NCBI GenBank assembly: GCA_002479145.1
Contig: DLLX01000063.1
Coordinates: forward strand, 38,845-45,219
Reading direction: 5' to 3'
DNA: 6,375 nt
Origin: Prevotella sp. UBA7551
Lineage (GTDB): Bacteria > Bacteroidota > Bacteroidia > Bacteroidales > Bacteroidaceae
Below are positions 1 to 6,325 of this stretch, in pieces. The translations under genes were made by a program, and so were the position numbers. The notes below the pieces were generated by a model. The model was given only the letters and a program-made list of their open reading frames with translations, searched no databases and had not been told where the DNA came from. Position 1 is the stretch's first letter; the number at the start of each line of letters is the position of its first letter.

Positions 1-159
1 CACCTGTACCTCTGCGCCTTTCTTTATCAGGGCACGGATGATGAGGCACGCCTTATAGGCCGCAATGCTTCCCGTAATGCCCAAAACAATATGCTTTCCC
101 TTTAATGGCGAGCTCCCTATCGTTGGGGGAATGGGCGCAAAGTGATGAGAATTTGCCAA
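1..159 (-). CDS. coaBC: CoaBC, N-terminal part (phosphopantothenoylcysteine decarboxylase/synthetase), cut by window edge
   Basis: This is the N-terminus of the bifunctional flavoprotein that makes 4'-phosphopantetheine from phosphopantothenate and cysteine in cytosolic coenzyme A synthesis. The visible residues include LKGKHIVLGITGSIAAYKA followed by a helix ending in KKGAEVQV. The GITGSIAAYK stretch is the hallmark FMN-binding start of the CoaC decarboxylase domain; the CoaB domain lies beyond the left edge. No ATG or GTG lies in frame between the upstream in-frame stop (a TAA near 214-216) and the conserved core. The best start is a TTG at 157-159, which gives a leader of about 20 residues before LKGK, longer than I would expect for the family. 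The gene follows the exonuclease gene by 84 bases with no visible promoter, so it is probably in the dnaN transcription unit. Family call is strong; the start is uncertain. Confidence 0.85.
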   Translation of the reverse strand, partial: MANSHHFAPIPPTIGSSPLKGKHIVLGITGSIAAYKACLIIRALIKKGAEVQV

Positions 160-243
160 TGTAACTGGTGTTAAGTGAATCCTACAGCAGGGACATAGGA
201 CGAAACCTGCGCTTTAGGCAAGGTCTCGTCCGTCAGCCTTTTC

Positions 244-1077
244 TTATTTGTTCTTATACGCTTCACGCAGTCGGATGCGGTTGACCACGTTCTTCGTGTC
301 ATAGGTGAAGTCGCGAGAGAGCATCCAAGAGATGAAGCCAGGGTCATTGTGCACCACATCGGCGACAGCTTCTCCACGATGCTGACCAAAGTTGAACACC
401 TCACGGCGGCAAGTTTTTCCATTGGAGTCAGTGAATTCTCTCCAAACTATTCGTCCCGCAAAGTCCACATTGTCATTCATCTTTGAGAACTCAGCCAGCT
501 CCTTCATATCGTTATGCAACACACGGTCGGGTTCATCTTGCACGCCTGGGGCATATTTGTCAAGCTCACCTTTCAATACACGCAGAGTGGCCTCGGCATC
601 CTGATCAGCCCGATGAGACTGAAAGTCATCCTCCATCTTATGCCCTGTATAGAACTTATAGGCCGCAGCGAGATTCCGGCGCTCCATCTTGTGGTAGATG
701 TTTTGCGCATCTACGAGCAGACTATCGGAGAAATCAAAAGGTATCTGGGCACGAGAGAACTCCTCAGAAAGCATCGGCACATCAAACTTGTTGGAGTTGA
801 AGCCACAGAAATCGCAACCATGAAAAGCCTCAGCCAGCCCTTTGGCCAACTCCTTGAAGGTTGGCGCACCGTCTACGTCTGCCTGTGAGATGTGCGTCAG
901 TGCCTGAACTTCCTGCGGAATTGGCTTTTGGGGATTGACAAATTGGTTCACACGTTCCTCTTTTCCGTCAGGAAACACCTTTATATATGAAATCTGAATA
1001 ATTCGGTCGTTGACCAAATCCAGTCCCGTCGTCTCTAAATCGAAGACGATAAGCGGTCGTTTCAGGTTGAGTTCCAT
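244..1077 (-). CDS. DnaQ-like DEDDh 3'-5' exonuclease with ExoX-like C-terminal domain
   Basis: A predicted cytosolic 3'-5' exonuclease of 277 residues. All five DEDDh catalytic residues are visible: D13 and E15 in FDLETTGL (ExoI), D99 in GFNSNKFDVPML (ExoII), and H155 and D160 in HRADQDAEAT (ExoIII). The final 70 or so residues, including FNFGQHRGEAVADV and DPGFISWMLSRDF, resemble the small C-terminal module of ExoX-type proteins (FGKHKG...DPGYLxWIL). The nuclease thus carries an extra domain that E. coli DNA polymerase III epsilon lacks. The ATG is well placed, a few residues before the first beta strand. The gene begins 103 bases after the dnaN stop with no -7 motif in the gap, so it is likely co-transcribed with dnaN. 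The position suggests a role in replication or repair; whether it is the polymerase proofreader or a separate nuclease cannot be told from sequence. Confidence 0.93.
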   Translation of the reverse strand: MELNLKRPLIVFDLETTGLDLVNDRIIQISYIKVFPDGKEERVNQFVNPQKPIPQEVQALTHISQADVDGAPTFKELAKGLAEAFHGCDFCGFNSNKFDVPMLSEEFSRAQIPFDFSDSLLVDAQNIYHKMERRNLAAAYKFYTGHKMEDDFQSHRADQDAEATLRVLKGELDKYAPGVQDEPDRVLHNDMKELAEFSKMNDNVDFAGRIVWREFTDSNGKTCRREVFNFGQHRGEAVADVVHNDPGFISWMLSRDFTYDTKNVVNRIRLREAYKNK

Positions 1078-1180
1078 TTTTCTTTCTATTATTTTTTACA
1101 CATACACTGCCTTTCCCCGTCACCAAAAGGTCTAAGGCATGACGACAGGAAATGACAGAGTACTAATATTCTTATCCTTA

Positions 1181-2305
1181 CTAATCGTTTAGCAACATAG
1201 GCATGATGAGCATCAACACTTCCTGACCTTCTGGTTGATCCACAGGCAGGATAATGCCTGGGCGTGAAGGATCGGCCAGTTGAATGACAATGTCGTTGCT
1301 CTCCAAGTTGTTGACCATCTCCAGCATACTCGAGCCTTTGAAGCCAATGGATAACGGAGTCCCACTATAAGAGCAAACGACATTTTCTACTGCATTGGTA
1401 GCAAAGTCGATGTCCTCGGCCCGTAGTTCCAGGTTGCCATTCTCAAAATGGAAACATACCAACTGAGAAGAGCTGCTGGAGAAAGGAAGTACACGGCGGA
1501 TGGCACCTACAAGGCTCTTTCGGTCTATGGTGACAATATTAGGATTATTCTGCGGGATGACCCCATCATAGTTGGGATAACGTCCCTCGATGAGCCGACA
1601 TGACAGATAGCCCTCCGAGAAGCGGACCACAGCCTGATGACTGTCAAATTGAATGGTCACCTCCTCGGATGTCTGGGGAAGCGCATTCTTTAGGAGGGTG
1701 GCCGGTTTCTTGGGAAGGACGAACGCGGCAGGAGTATCTGTCTGCAATGAAAGCACGTTATTGCGTACCAGCTTATGACCGTCTGTAGCCACAATCGACA
1801 GACATTCTAACTTTTGGTCAAAATAGAGAGCGTTCATGACTGGGCGAAGCTCGTCTTGCGCTGTGGCAAAAAGTGAACGGCTAATCGCACTTGCAAGCAC
1901 GGAGGCAGGTATGGTTATCGTCGAAGCATTGTCGGTCATCTCCTGCTCGCGAGGATATTCTTCTGGACTCTGCACGGGGAAATGGTATGACCCATTCTGA
2001 TAAGTAAGATAGATAGCATGCTCATCCAGATTCACATTGAGCGTGAGGGGTTGCTCCGGAAGTTCCTTCACGGCATCGAGAATCGTTTGGCTCTGCACCG
2101 CAAACTCACCATCACCGTCATACTCCGTCAGCTCAACGGTCGATTTCATCACATTCTCACTGTCCGAAGCAGTGATGGTGAGTGTGTTGCCCTTGATTTG
2201 AAAAAGAAAGCAACTAAGAATGGGCAACGAGTTCTTATTGTTGATAACTCTCGAGAGAGAGAGCAAACGGCTGCTGAGAGCCGAGCTGGAAAGGCTAAAT
2301 CTCAT
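1181..2305 (-). CDS. dnaN: DNA polymerase III beta subunit (sliding clamp)
   Basis: The ring-shaped processivity clamp that tethers DNA polymerase III and other clamp-binding enzymes to DNA. Its 374 residues match the usual length of about 370, so all three clamp domains should be present. Recognisable family segments are the N-terminal FSLSSSALSSRLLSLSRVI, RPVMNALYF at 154-162, ATDGHKL at 173-179, GRYPNYDGVIP in the second half, and the C-terminal MPM at 368-370, which forms part of the peptide-binding pocket. The ATG start fits the conserved N-terminus exactly. It heads the minus-strand cluster dnaN, exonuclease, coaBC, and is divergent from the DUF3127 gene. A good Bacteroidota promoter lies about 95 bases upstream, giving a 5' leader of nearly 90 bases. 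No truncation or frameshift is seen. Confidence 0.98.
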   Translation of the reverse strand: MRFSLSSSALSSRLLSLSRVINNKNSLPILSCFLFQIKGNTLTITASDSENVMKSTVELTEYDGDGEFAVQSQTILDAVKELPEQPLTLNVNLDEHAIYLTYQNGSYHFPVQSPEEYPREQEMTDNASTITIPASVLASAISRSLFATAQDELRPVMNALYFDQKLECLSIVATDGHKLVRNNVLSLQTDTPAAFVLPKKPATLLKNALPQTSEEVTIQFDSHQAVVRFSEGYLSCRLIEGRYPNYDGVIPQNNPNIVTIDRKSLVGAIRRVLPFSSSSSQLVCFHFENGNLELRAEDIDFATNAVENVVCSYSGTPLSIGFKGSSMLEMVNNLESNDIVIQLADPSRPGIILPVDQPEGQEVLMLIMPMLLND

Positions 2306-2398
2306 GGGTACTATTTACTTTTGTTAGATTCTTCTCATTCTTAATTGGTTATACGCCCACTCAACGAGCTGTGGTGGAGAGGGGCCGAAAACCACGTA

Positions 2399-2430
2399 CA
2401 AAAATACGAAAAGATACGCTCTCTGGCAAA
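2399..2430 (-). promoter_or_regulatory. Predicted dnaN promoter (Bacteroidota sigma-ABfr type)
   Basis: On the minus strand, a TTTG (-33 element, 2430-2427) is followed after 20 bases by TATTTTTG (-7 element, 2406-2399), matching the Bacteroidota consensus TTTG-N19/20-TAnnTTTG. Transcription should start near 2392, giving a leader of nearly 90 bases before the dnaN ATG. It is the best promoter match I found in the window. It probably drives dnaN, the exonuclease and coaBC together. Confidence 0.7.
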
Positions 2431-2459
2431 AATTGAACCTAAAAGTTTTTAGATTTGCC
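2425..2459. repeat. Nested inverted repeats between the divergent promoters
   Basis: A perfect inverted repeat, CTAAAA-gt-TTTTAG (2439-2452), is flanked by an outer pair GGCAAA (2425-2430) and TTTGCC (2454-2459). The outer pair is off-centre: 8 bases separate the arms on the left and 1 base on the right. The left outer arm contains the dnaN -33 element, and the inner repeat overlaps the expected -33 position of the plus-strand promoter. A third inverted repeat, AAAATT-cgt-AATTTT (2462-2476), overlaps the plus-strand -7. These could be protein-binding sites for shared control, but AT-rich DNA produces short palindromes by chance. Confidence 0.4.
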
Positions 2460-2477
2460 CTAAAATTCGTAATTTTG
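2447..2477 (+). promoter_or_regulatory. Predicted promoter of the DUF3127 gene
   Basis: TAATTTTG at 2470-2477 is a perfect TAnnTTTG -7 element. The expected -33 position, about 19 bases upstream, holds TTTT (2447-2450), one base off TTTG. A true TTTG at 2454-2457 is too close to fit. The predicted transcription start is near 2484, about 50 bases before the chosen ATG at 2537. Confidence 0.55.
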
Positions 2478-2536
2478 TCCACTCCAAAGCAATGGGTATC
2501 TATACTTGTTGGGAATCATTTACAACTTATATCAAT

Positions 2537-2941
2537 ATGGAAATAACAGGAAGAATCATTGTCGCGTTGCCCGAACGTAGTGGCGTGTCGGCTCGCGGCG
2601 AATGGAAAGCACAATCTTTCGTCGTTGAGACACATGACCAATATCCTCGCAAGATGGTTTTCGACGTGTTTGGTGATGAGCGTTTGCAACGTTTCAACAT
2701 CAAGACGGGGGATGAGGTGACAGTGTTTTTTGACATTGATGCACACGAATACCAAGGTCGTTGGTACAATGGGGTGCGTGCGTACGATGTGCGTAAAATA
2801 GACTCTGCGGCTGGTCAAGCAGCTGGCCAAGCAGCTGCGGCAGCTCCACAGAATCCAGCACAGCCCACGTCGCCAGCCGCCCCATTCCCCCCAGCACAGC
2901 AAGAAGGTGGTGAAAGTTCTACAGACGACCTGCCTTTTTAA
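2537..2941 (+). CDS. DUF3127 protein with SSB-like acidic C-terminal tip
   Basis: A 134-residue protein of the uncharacterised, Bacteroidota-typical DUF3127 family. Residues 1-88 form a compact, beta-rich domain (MEITGRIIVALPERSGVS; RKMVFDVFGDERLQRF; GDEVTVFFDIDAHEY; GRWYNGVRAYDVRKI) that may be OB-fold-like; that fold is my inference. Residues 89-122 are a flexible Ala/Gln/Pro-rich linker with an AAGQ repeat. The last residues, TDDLPF, copy the acidic, hydrophobic tip of bacterial SSB (DDDIPF or DDDLPF), which recruits replication and repair proteins. This layout strongly suggests an SSB-like role, unproven. I chose the ATG at 2537 because the family begins MEITG; an in-frame ATG at 2492 would add 15 unrelated residues (MGIYTCWESFTTYIN). 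The gene is divergent from dnaN and ends at a shared terminator hairpin. Confidence 0.88.
   Translation: MEITGRIIVALPERSGVSARGEWKAQSFVVETHDQYPRKMVFDVFGDERLQRFNIKTGDEVTVFFDIDAHEYQGRWYNGVRAYDVRKIDSAAGQAAGQAAAAAPQNPAQPTSPAAPFPPAQQEGGESSTDDLPF
2810..2833 (+). repeat. 12-bp tandem repeat, two copies, in the DUF3127 linker
   Basis: Two head-to-tail copies of GCTGGyCAAGCA (2810-2821 and 2822-2833) differ at one base and encode AGQA-AGQA. A degraded continuation (GCTGCGGCAGCT) follows. The unit length is a multiple of three, so copy-number change would lengthen or shorten the linker without a frameshift. Confidence 0.6.
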
Positions 2942-2970
2942 TTGAACGGTGGGACGATCAAACTAACATG

Positions 2971-3012
2971 AGTAGGAGATAAACGCAAAATCTTTGGTAT
3001 TTATCTCCTACT
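2971..3012. terminator. Bidirectional hairpin terminator between convergent genes
   Basis: AGTAGGAGATAAA (2971-2983) and its exact reverse complement TTTATCTCCTACT (3000-3012) form a 13-bp perfect stem around a 16-base loop. It lies 29 bases after the DUF3127 stop and 27 bases after the DUF1460 stop, between two genes pointing at each other. On the plus strand TGGTTTTATC follows, a modest U-tract. The minus-strand exit is less U-rich, so termination there may be weaker. Confidence 0.72.
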
Positions 3013-3039
3013 TGGTTTTATCAAGGAGTATGCTAACCG

Positions 3040-4008
3040 TTACTCACTGATACGCAAGACACGGATTCCTTTGTTATGGTCACGCGCAGCAAGATATGCG
3101 AAGAGTGTTTCTTGTGGCTCCACCACCTGCTTGCCATTCTTTTTCAGGCTCGATGCATTGAGCAGATACAGTCCGTCTTTATGCCAGACCGCTATGCCAA
3201 GGTGGCTCGCATCCAACCCCGCTTTGTTCGTCACAAGCCCTATGATGTCTCCATCATGCACCACCTGCCGCAGCGACGTGTCAGCCAATCGTTCTTTGGG
3301 TATATAGCTGACCATCTTTCCTTGCCACACCTTCTCCCGCTTAGCAATGGCTTGGACACGCTCAGAATGGTTGCGAAGCATGTCATAGTTGCTGGCATGG
3401 GTGCTCATATAGTCAATACGCAGTAGCTGTCGGCCTGTGAAAATCGATGCTGGCAATGTAATTTCTTGCACTAATCCTTTGCGCACATTGTCTGCCACCC
3501 ACCATTGGAAGTAGTGGAGACGATTCTCGTAGCTTACCTTACCATCCTGGTATCGCACCTGCTGTGCCGCCTTGCAATAATCGGGAAATGAGCTTTTGCC
3601 CTCAAAGGTACAGTGAGCCAATGCGAGCACAGCCTCGACATAAGTTGTGCAGTCCAGTTCATGAAGGTTAATGACCATGTGCTCTGTATCAGAACGGTCG
3701 AGCGTGTGACCCACGTAAGGTACACCGATAAATTGTCGGGCTATCCAAACGATGGTCTTTTCCTTGCCCCATGCAGCGTAATTTTTGCATGTTGTCCGAA
3801 GAATACGCTCCACGAGTCGTCGGTCGTTAGCTGTACCCAAAGAGTTTGAACCGGCCGTAGTATCAGCCAAGATGGGTGTGCCGGCAGTCATTGTGGTGTC
3901 AACCGCCTTCTGCGCATCGGCAATGTCCCTATTCTTTGGCTCTTGTGCCTTGGCACAACCCGTTAGGGACAGAGCCAAAAAGACTATATTAATGGGAATT
4001 TTAATCAT
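3040..4008 (-). CDS. DUF1460 lipoprotein, amidase-like (NlpC/P60-related fold)
   Basis: A 322-residue predicted lipoprotein. The N-terminus has a short basic start, a hydrophobic stretch and a lipobox LTGC with the lipidated cysteine at C18, so it is likely anchored to a membrane facing the periplasm or cell surface. A low-complexity Asp/Thr/Ala linker spans about 25-60. The rest matches DUF1460 (N-acetylmuramoyl-L-alanine amidase-like): FIGVPYVGHTLD at 93-104, LHELDCTTYVEAVLAL with the presumed nucleophile C120, a DGDIIGLV strand at 252-259, and DASHLGIAVW with the presumed catalytic H269. A likely third catalytic position is N284 in LLNASS. The family is thought to cleave peptidoglycan or its fragments; the exact substrate here is unknown. 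It has its own -7 motif upstream and ends at the shared hairpin. No truncation is seen. Confidence 0.88.
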   Translation of the reverse strand: MIKIPINIVFLALSLTGCAKAQEPKNRDIADAQKAVDTTMTAGTPILADTTAGSNSLGTANDRRLVERILRTTCKNYAAWGKEKTIVWIARQFIGVPYVGHTLDRSDTEHMVINLHELDCTTYVEAVLALAHCTFEGKSSFPDYCKAAQQVRYQDGKVSYENRLHYFQWWVADNVRKGLVQEITLPASIFTGRQLLRIDYMSTHASNYDMLRNHSERVQAIAKREKVWQGKMVSYIPKERLADTSLRQVVHDGDIIGLVTNKAGLDASHLGIAVWHKDGLYLLNASSLKKNGKQVVEPQETLFAYLAARDHNKGIRVLRISE

Positions 4009-4093
4009 TTTTCCTTTTTGCTTATTGTTTCTATTAGTTTTTACGAGGATTGAGTATCAGGTAAGCTCATAGTAAACATGGCTTATATAATTT

Positions 4094-4101
4094 CAAAATT
4101 A
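4094..4101 (-). promoter_or_regulatory. Predicted -7 element for the DUF1460 lipoprotein gene
   Basis: The minus strand reads TAATTTTG at 4101-4094, a perfect TAnnTTTG match and identical to the -7 of the DUF3127 gene. No TTTG is present at the expected -33 distance. The predicted start near 4087 leaves a leader of about 80 bases before the ATG at 4008. The 144-base gap (4009-4152) otherwise holds AT-rich sequence, and I see no convincing terminator after the DUF4421 gene. Confidence 0.5.
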
Positions 4102-4152
4102 AACATCCATGGTAGCATAACGTGTGGCTGCTAATTCTTTCTTCCATTCGAC

Positions 4153-5340
4153 TTATGTCTTCTTGGCAGCCTTCTTTTTACTCTTTTTATTCTTACTTCC
4201 AAAGTTGAAACCGACATAAATGTTAAGTGTGCCAAACATATTATCAGTTTGGAAGTTCTCACAGCGATACTGAAAAGCGTGTGTCACAATGCTCATGCCC
4301 GTGTACCAACGCATATTGTTGTAAACAACTGCGAAACGAAACGTCCCGTCGAGGTTAAGATTCTTGATCGTAAAGTCACGAAAAGACATCCACTTGCTCT
4401 TCACATCACTATGTGTAGACTTGTAGGAAAGTCCAAGACAGAGCGACGCATTGAGTAGCCAATTGCGAGCGAAGACCCAGTTGTAGGCATACCCCCCGGT
4501 AATGTTGATATCATCGTAATGGAACGTCGAACTTTCCATTGTAGAATCATATCTCTCGGAAATAATCTTGTGTCCCGTCCGTTCGTCTATAAGTGCATCC
4601 AATGCGCGCCAATCAACGTCTACCTTCTGATTGCTGTAGCCAATCCCGATAATTGGTGAACCAGCCGAACGCCGCTGGATGGTACTTTGACTGAAAGCCG
4701 CTGGGTAGGAGAACCTGCGGTGGTTGAAGATGTAGTAAGCGTTAAAACCCTTGTTGCTGGTTTTCACTCCACCAAATTTAACGTTCCGCAGTGGGTCGGT
4801 ATTGAAGTCTTCACCGAAAAAACTTTTCCTGATATAATAGCCATCTCCTGTCTTTCGATAGTACAAATCCAACCCTATTTTGTTACTATACAGACTGAGG
4901 TTGAAGTCCGTCCTGTCATTCACATCGTCGTAAAGGTGGGTAACATCGATGGTGTAGCCAATAAATATCCACCGATAGCCGAAGTAAGGACCAACTCGTA
5001 AGGATAAGTTAGGCGCAAAAACAACAGAATAGCCAAGATCAGATTGAATCCTGTACATCTCGTAAGTATTCGTGTTCTGAATCATGAAAGCATAATTGTA
5101 TCGCTGTGGTTCTATATATAAGGTATCCACCTTATTCAGTTGTCGGATGTTATCCTTCAGCCAAGTTTTTCCTTTGTTAGCTCCTTCCGGACGTTTCCAT
5201 AAAATGGTGTCCGTCTGTCCGACCTTCTTGAGGGAGTCGGATGGAAAATGGAAGTTGCTTCCACTTGACTCAAAGGTGGCAAGAGGAAGCAGAAAAAGCA
5301 GGATGATTATAATACGGAGTGGGTTCGTAATGAGAATCAA
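4153..5340 (-). CDS. DUF4421 family predicted envelope protein
   Basis: An uncharacterised Bacteroidota protein matching the DUF4421 family: an early DTLYIEPQRYNYAFMIQN segment, then alternating aromatic/hydrophobic strands (LSLRVGPYFGYRWIFIGYTI; FNLSLYSNKIGLDLYYRKTG; LNIYVGFNFG) typical of an outer-membrane beta barrel. A strong hydrophobic stretch (IIIILLFLLPLA) near the N-terminus looks like a signal peptide. The C-terminus ends in a lysine-rich tail (SKNKKSKKKAAKKT), odd for a barrel, which usually ends on an aromatic residue. I favour the TTG at 5340 (395 residues, MILITNPLRI...). It begins five bases after the upstream stop and puts the hydrophobic stretch right at the N-terminus. The ATG at 5394 would add 18 residues and overlap the oxidoreductase by 50 bases. 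It is probably co-transcribed with that gene. No enzymatic motif is visible and the function is unknown. Confidence 0.75.
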   Translation of the reverse strand: MILITNPLRIIIILLFLLPLATFESSGSNFHFPSDSLKKVGQTDTILWKRPEGANKGKTWLKDNIRQLNKVDTLYIEPQRYNYAFMIQNTNTYEMYRIQSDLGYSVVFAPNLSLRVGPYFGYRWIFIGYTIDVTHLYDDVNDRTDFNLSLYSNKIGLDLYYRKTGDGYYIRKSFFGEDFNTDPLRNVKFGGVKTSNKGFNAYYIFNHRRFSYPAAFSQSTIQRRSAGSPIIGIGYSNQKVDVDWRALDALIDERTGHKIISERYDSTMESSTFHYDDINITGGYAYNWVFARNWLLNASLCLGLSYKSTHSDVKSKWMSFRDFTIKNLNLDGTFRFAVVYNNMRWYTGMSIVTHAFQYRCENFQTDNMFGTLNIYVGFNFGSKNKKSKKKAAKKT

Positions 5341-5344
5341 TCTG

Positions 5345-6325
5345 TTAGAACTTACCAAGTATGCGATCCATGACCCAGTTAGTAGGCGTGGCACTGAAAC
5401 TGTCGCTTTCGCAAAGGCCTAATCCTTGAATATCTTCCACGACGCTTCGGATAATGGGAAGTTGTGCCAAAGGAGGACTGGGCATCTCTATTTGCTGCAT
5501 ACCATCATTAGTATAAAGATGTATGGGGCGATGGACATAAACTGAAAAAGCCAGCCTTCCCTTCGAGCCAAACACTTCGATGCGGTCGTCTCGTCCGCTT
5601 TCGTGGGCAGAAAAGCACCATGCGCCGCTGCCCGTCAACCCACTCTCAAACTCCATGACCGCGTTGACTGTATCCTCCACTGCATACAGTCCTGCACGGT
5701 TGGCTTTGTATCCATGCGCCTTGGTGATAATTCCAAAATAGTCTTGCAACAAGTCGAACTGATGCGGGGCAAGGTCATAGAAGTATCCGCCTCCTGAAAC
5801 ATTAGCCTGAAGTCGCCAAGGCAACGCTCCTTGCCTAAAATCGAGATCTTCGGGAGGCACAATGAGCCGCACCTGAACGGTCATAATCTTACCTAAGACA
5901 CCACTGTTGATGAGTGTCTTTACCTTTTTGAAATAAGGTAAGTAGCGACGATAATACGCCACATAACAGCGTACCCCGGTTTGCTCAGATATGTGGTTGA
6001 TGCGTATGCAGTCCTCATAACTTGCGGCAAGTGGCTTTTCGACATAGCACGGCTTGCCGGCACGCATTGACATGATGGCAAAGGTCGTATGAGCAGCGGG
6101 AGGCGTGGCGATATAAATGGCATTGACGCTGGGGTCGAGTATCAATTCTTGGGGGTCGGTGTACCACTTTCGGATATGATGACGCTCCGCATACGAGCGC
6201 GCTTTAGTCTCGTCACGACTGAATACAGCCTCTACGCAAGACCCTTCCACCTCGTTGAAGGCGGGGCCGGATTTCTTCTCCGTCACCGCACCACAGCCTA
6301 TGAATCCCCATCTGACTTCTTTCAT
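5345..6325 (-). CDS. Gfo/Idh/MocA-family NAD(P)-dependent oxidoreductase
   Basis: A 326-residue cytosolic dehydrogenase. The N-terminal Rossmann domain opens with WGFIGCGAV (GxGxxx dinucleotide loop, G10 and G12), continues with AVFSRD, which ends the second strand, and IYIATPPAAH at 70-79, and reaches the family motif EKPLA at 96-100, whose lysine K97 is normally catalytic. The C-terminal domain has GGGYFYDLAPHQFDLL with D184 and H188 in the DxxxH arrangement used for substrate and proton transfer. Family members oxidise or reduce sugars, inositols and related polyols; the substrate here cannot be read from sequence. Length is slightly short of the usual 330-400 residues, but both domains look complete. 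The ATG overlaps a possible upstream stop (ATGA), and the DUF4421 gene follows at once, which suggests an operon running in from the right edge. Confidence 0.93.
   Translation of the reverse strand: MKEVRWGFIGCGAVTEKKSGPAFNEVEGSCVEAVFSRDETKARSYAERHHIRKWYTDPQELILDPSVNAIYIATPPAAHTTFAIMSMRAGKPCYVEKPLAASYEDCIRINHISEQTGVRCYVAYYRRYLPYFKKVKTLINSGVLGKIMTVQVRLIVPPEDLDFRQGALPWRLQANVSGGGYFYDLAPHQFDLLQDYFGIITKAHGYKANRAGLYAVEDTVNAVMEFESGLTGSGAWCFSAHESGRDDRIEVFGSKGRLAFSVYVHRPIHLYTNDGMQQIEMPSPPLAQLPIIRSVVEDIQGLGLCESDSFSATPTNWVMDRILGKF

Noticed and set aside
187..210. Short inverted repeat GCAGG...CCTGC between the exonuclease gene and coaBC
   Set aside because: Five base pairs with no U-tract; not a convincing terminator or RNA element.
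514..888. Plus-strand open frame of 124 codons
   Set aside because: It lies wholly inside the exonuclease gene on the other strand and its translation resembles no known protein; it is an antisense shadow.
1108..1139. Inverted repeat TGCCTT...AAGGCA between dnaN and the exonuclease gene
   Set aside because: Six base pairs around a 20-base loop, with no following U-tract, is too weak to call a terminator.
2018..2344. Plus-strand open frame of 108 codons
   Set aside because: It overlaps the start of dnaN antisense and shows no recognisable domain.
2371..2395. Possible hairpin GTGGT...ACCAC near the start of the dnaN leader
   Set aside because: Only five base pairs with a 15-base loop; expected by chance.
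2492..2536. In-frame upstream ATG giving the DUF3127 protein 15 more residues
   Set aside because: The added residues do not resemble the family, which begins at MEITG; the ATG at 2537 is better.
2516..2902. Minus-strand open frame of 128 codons
   Set aside because: It is antisense to the DUF3127 gene, rich in Cys, Trp and Arg as expected of an out-of-frame reading, and has no family resemblance.
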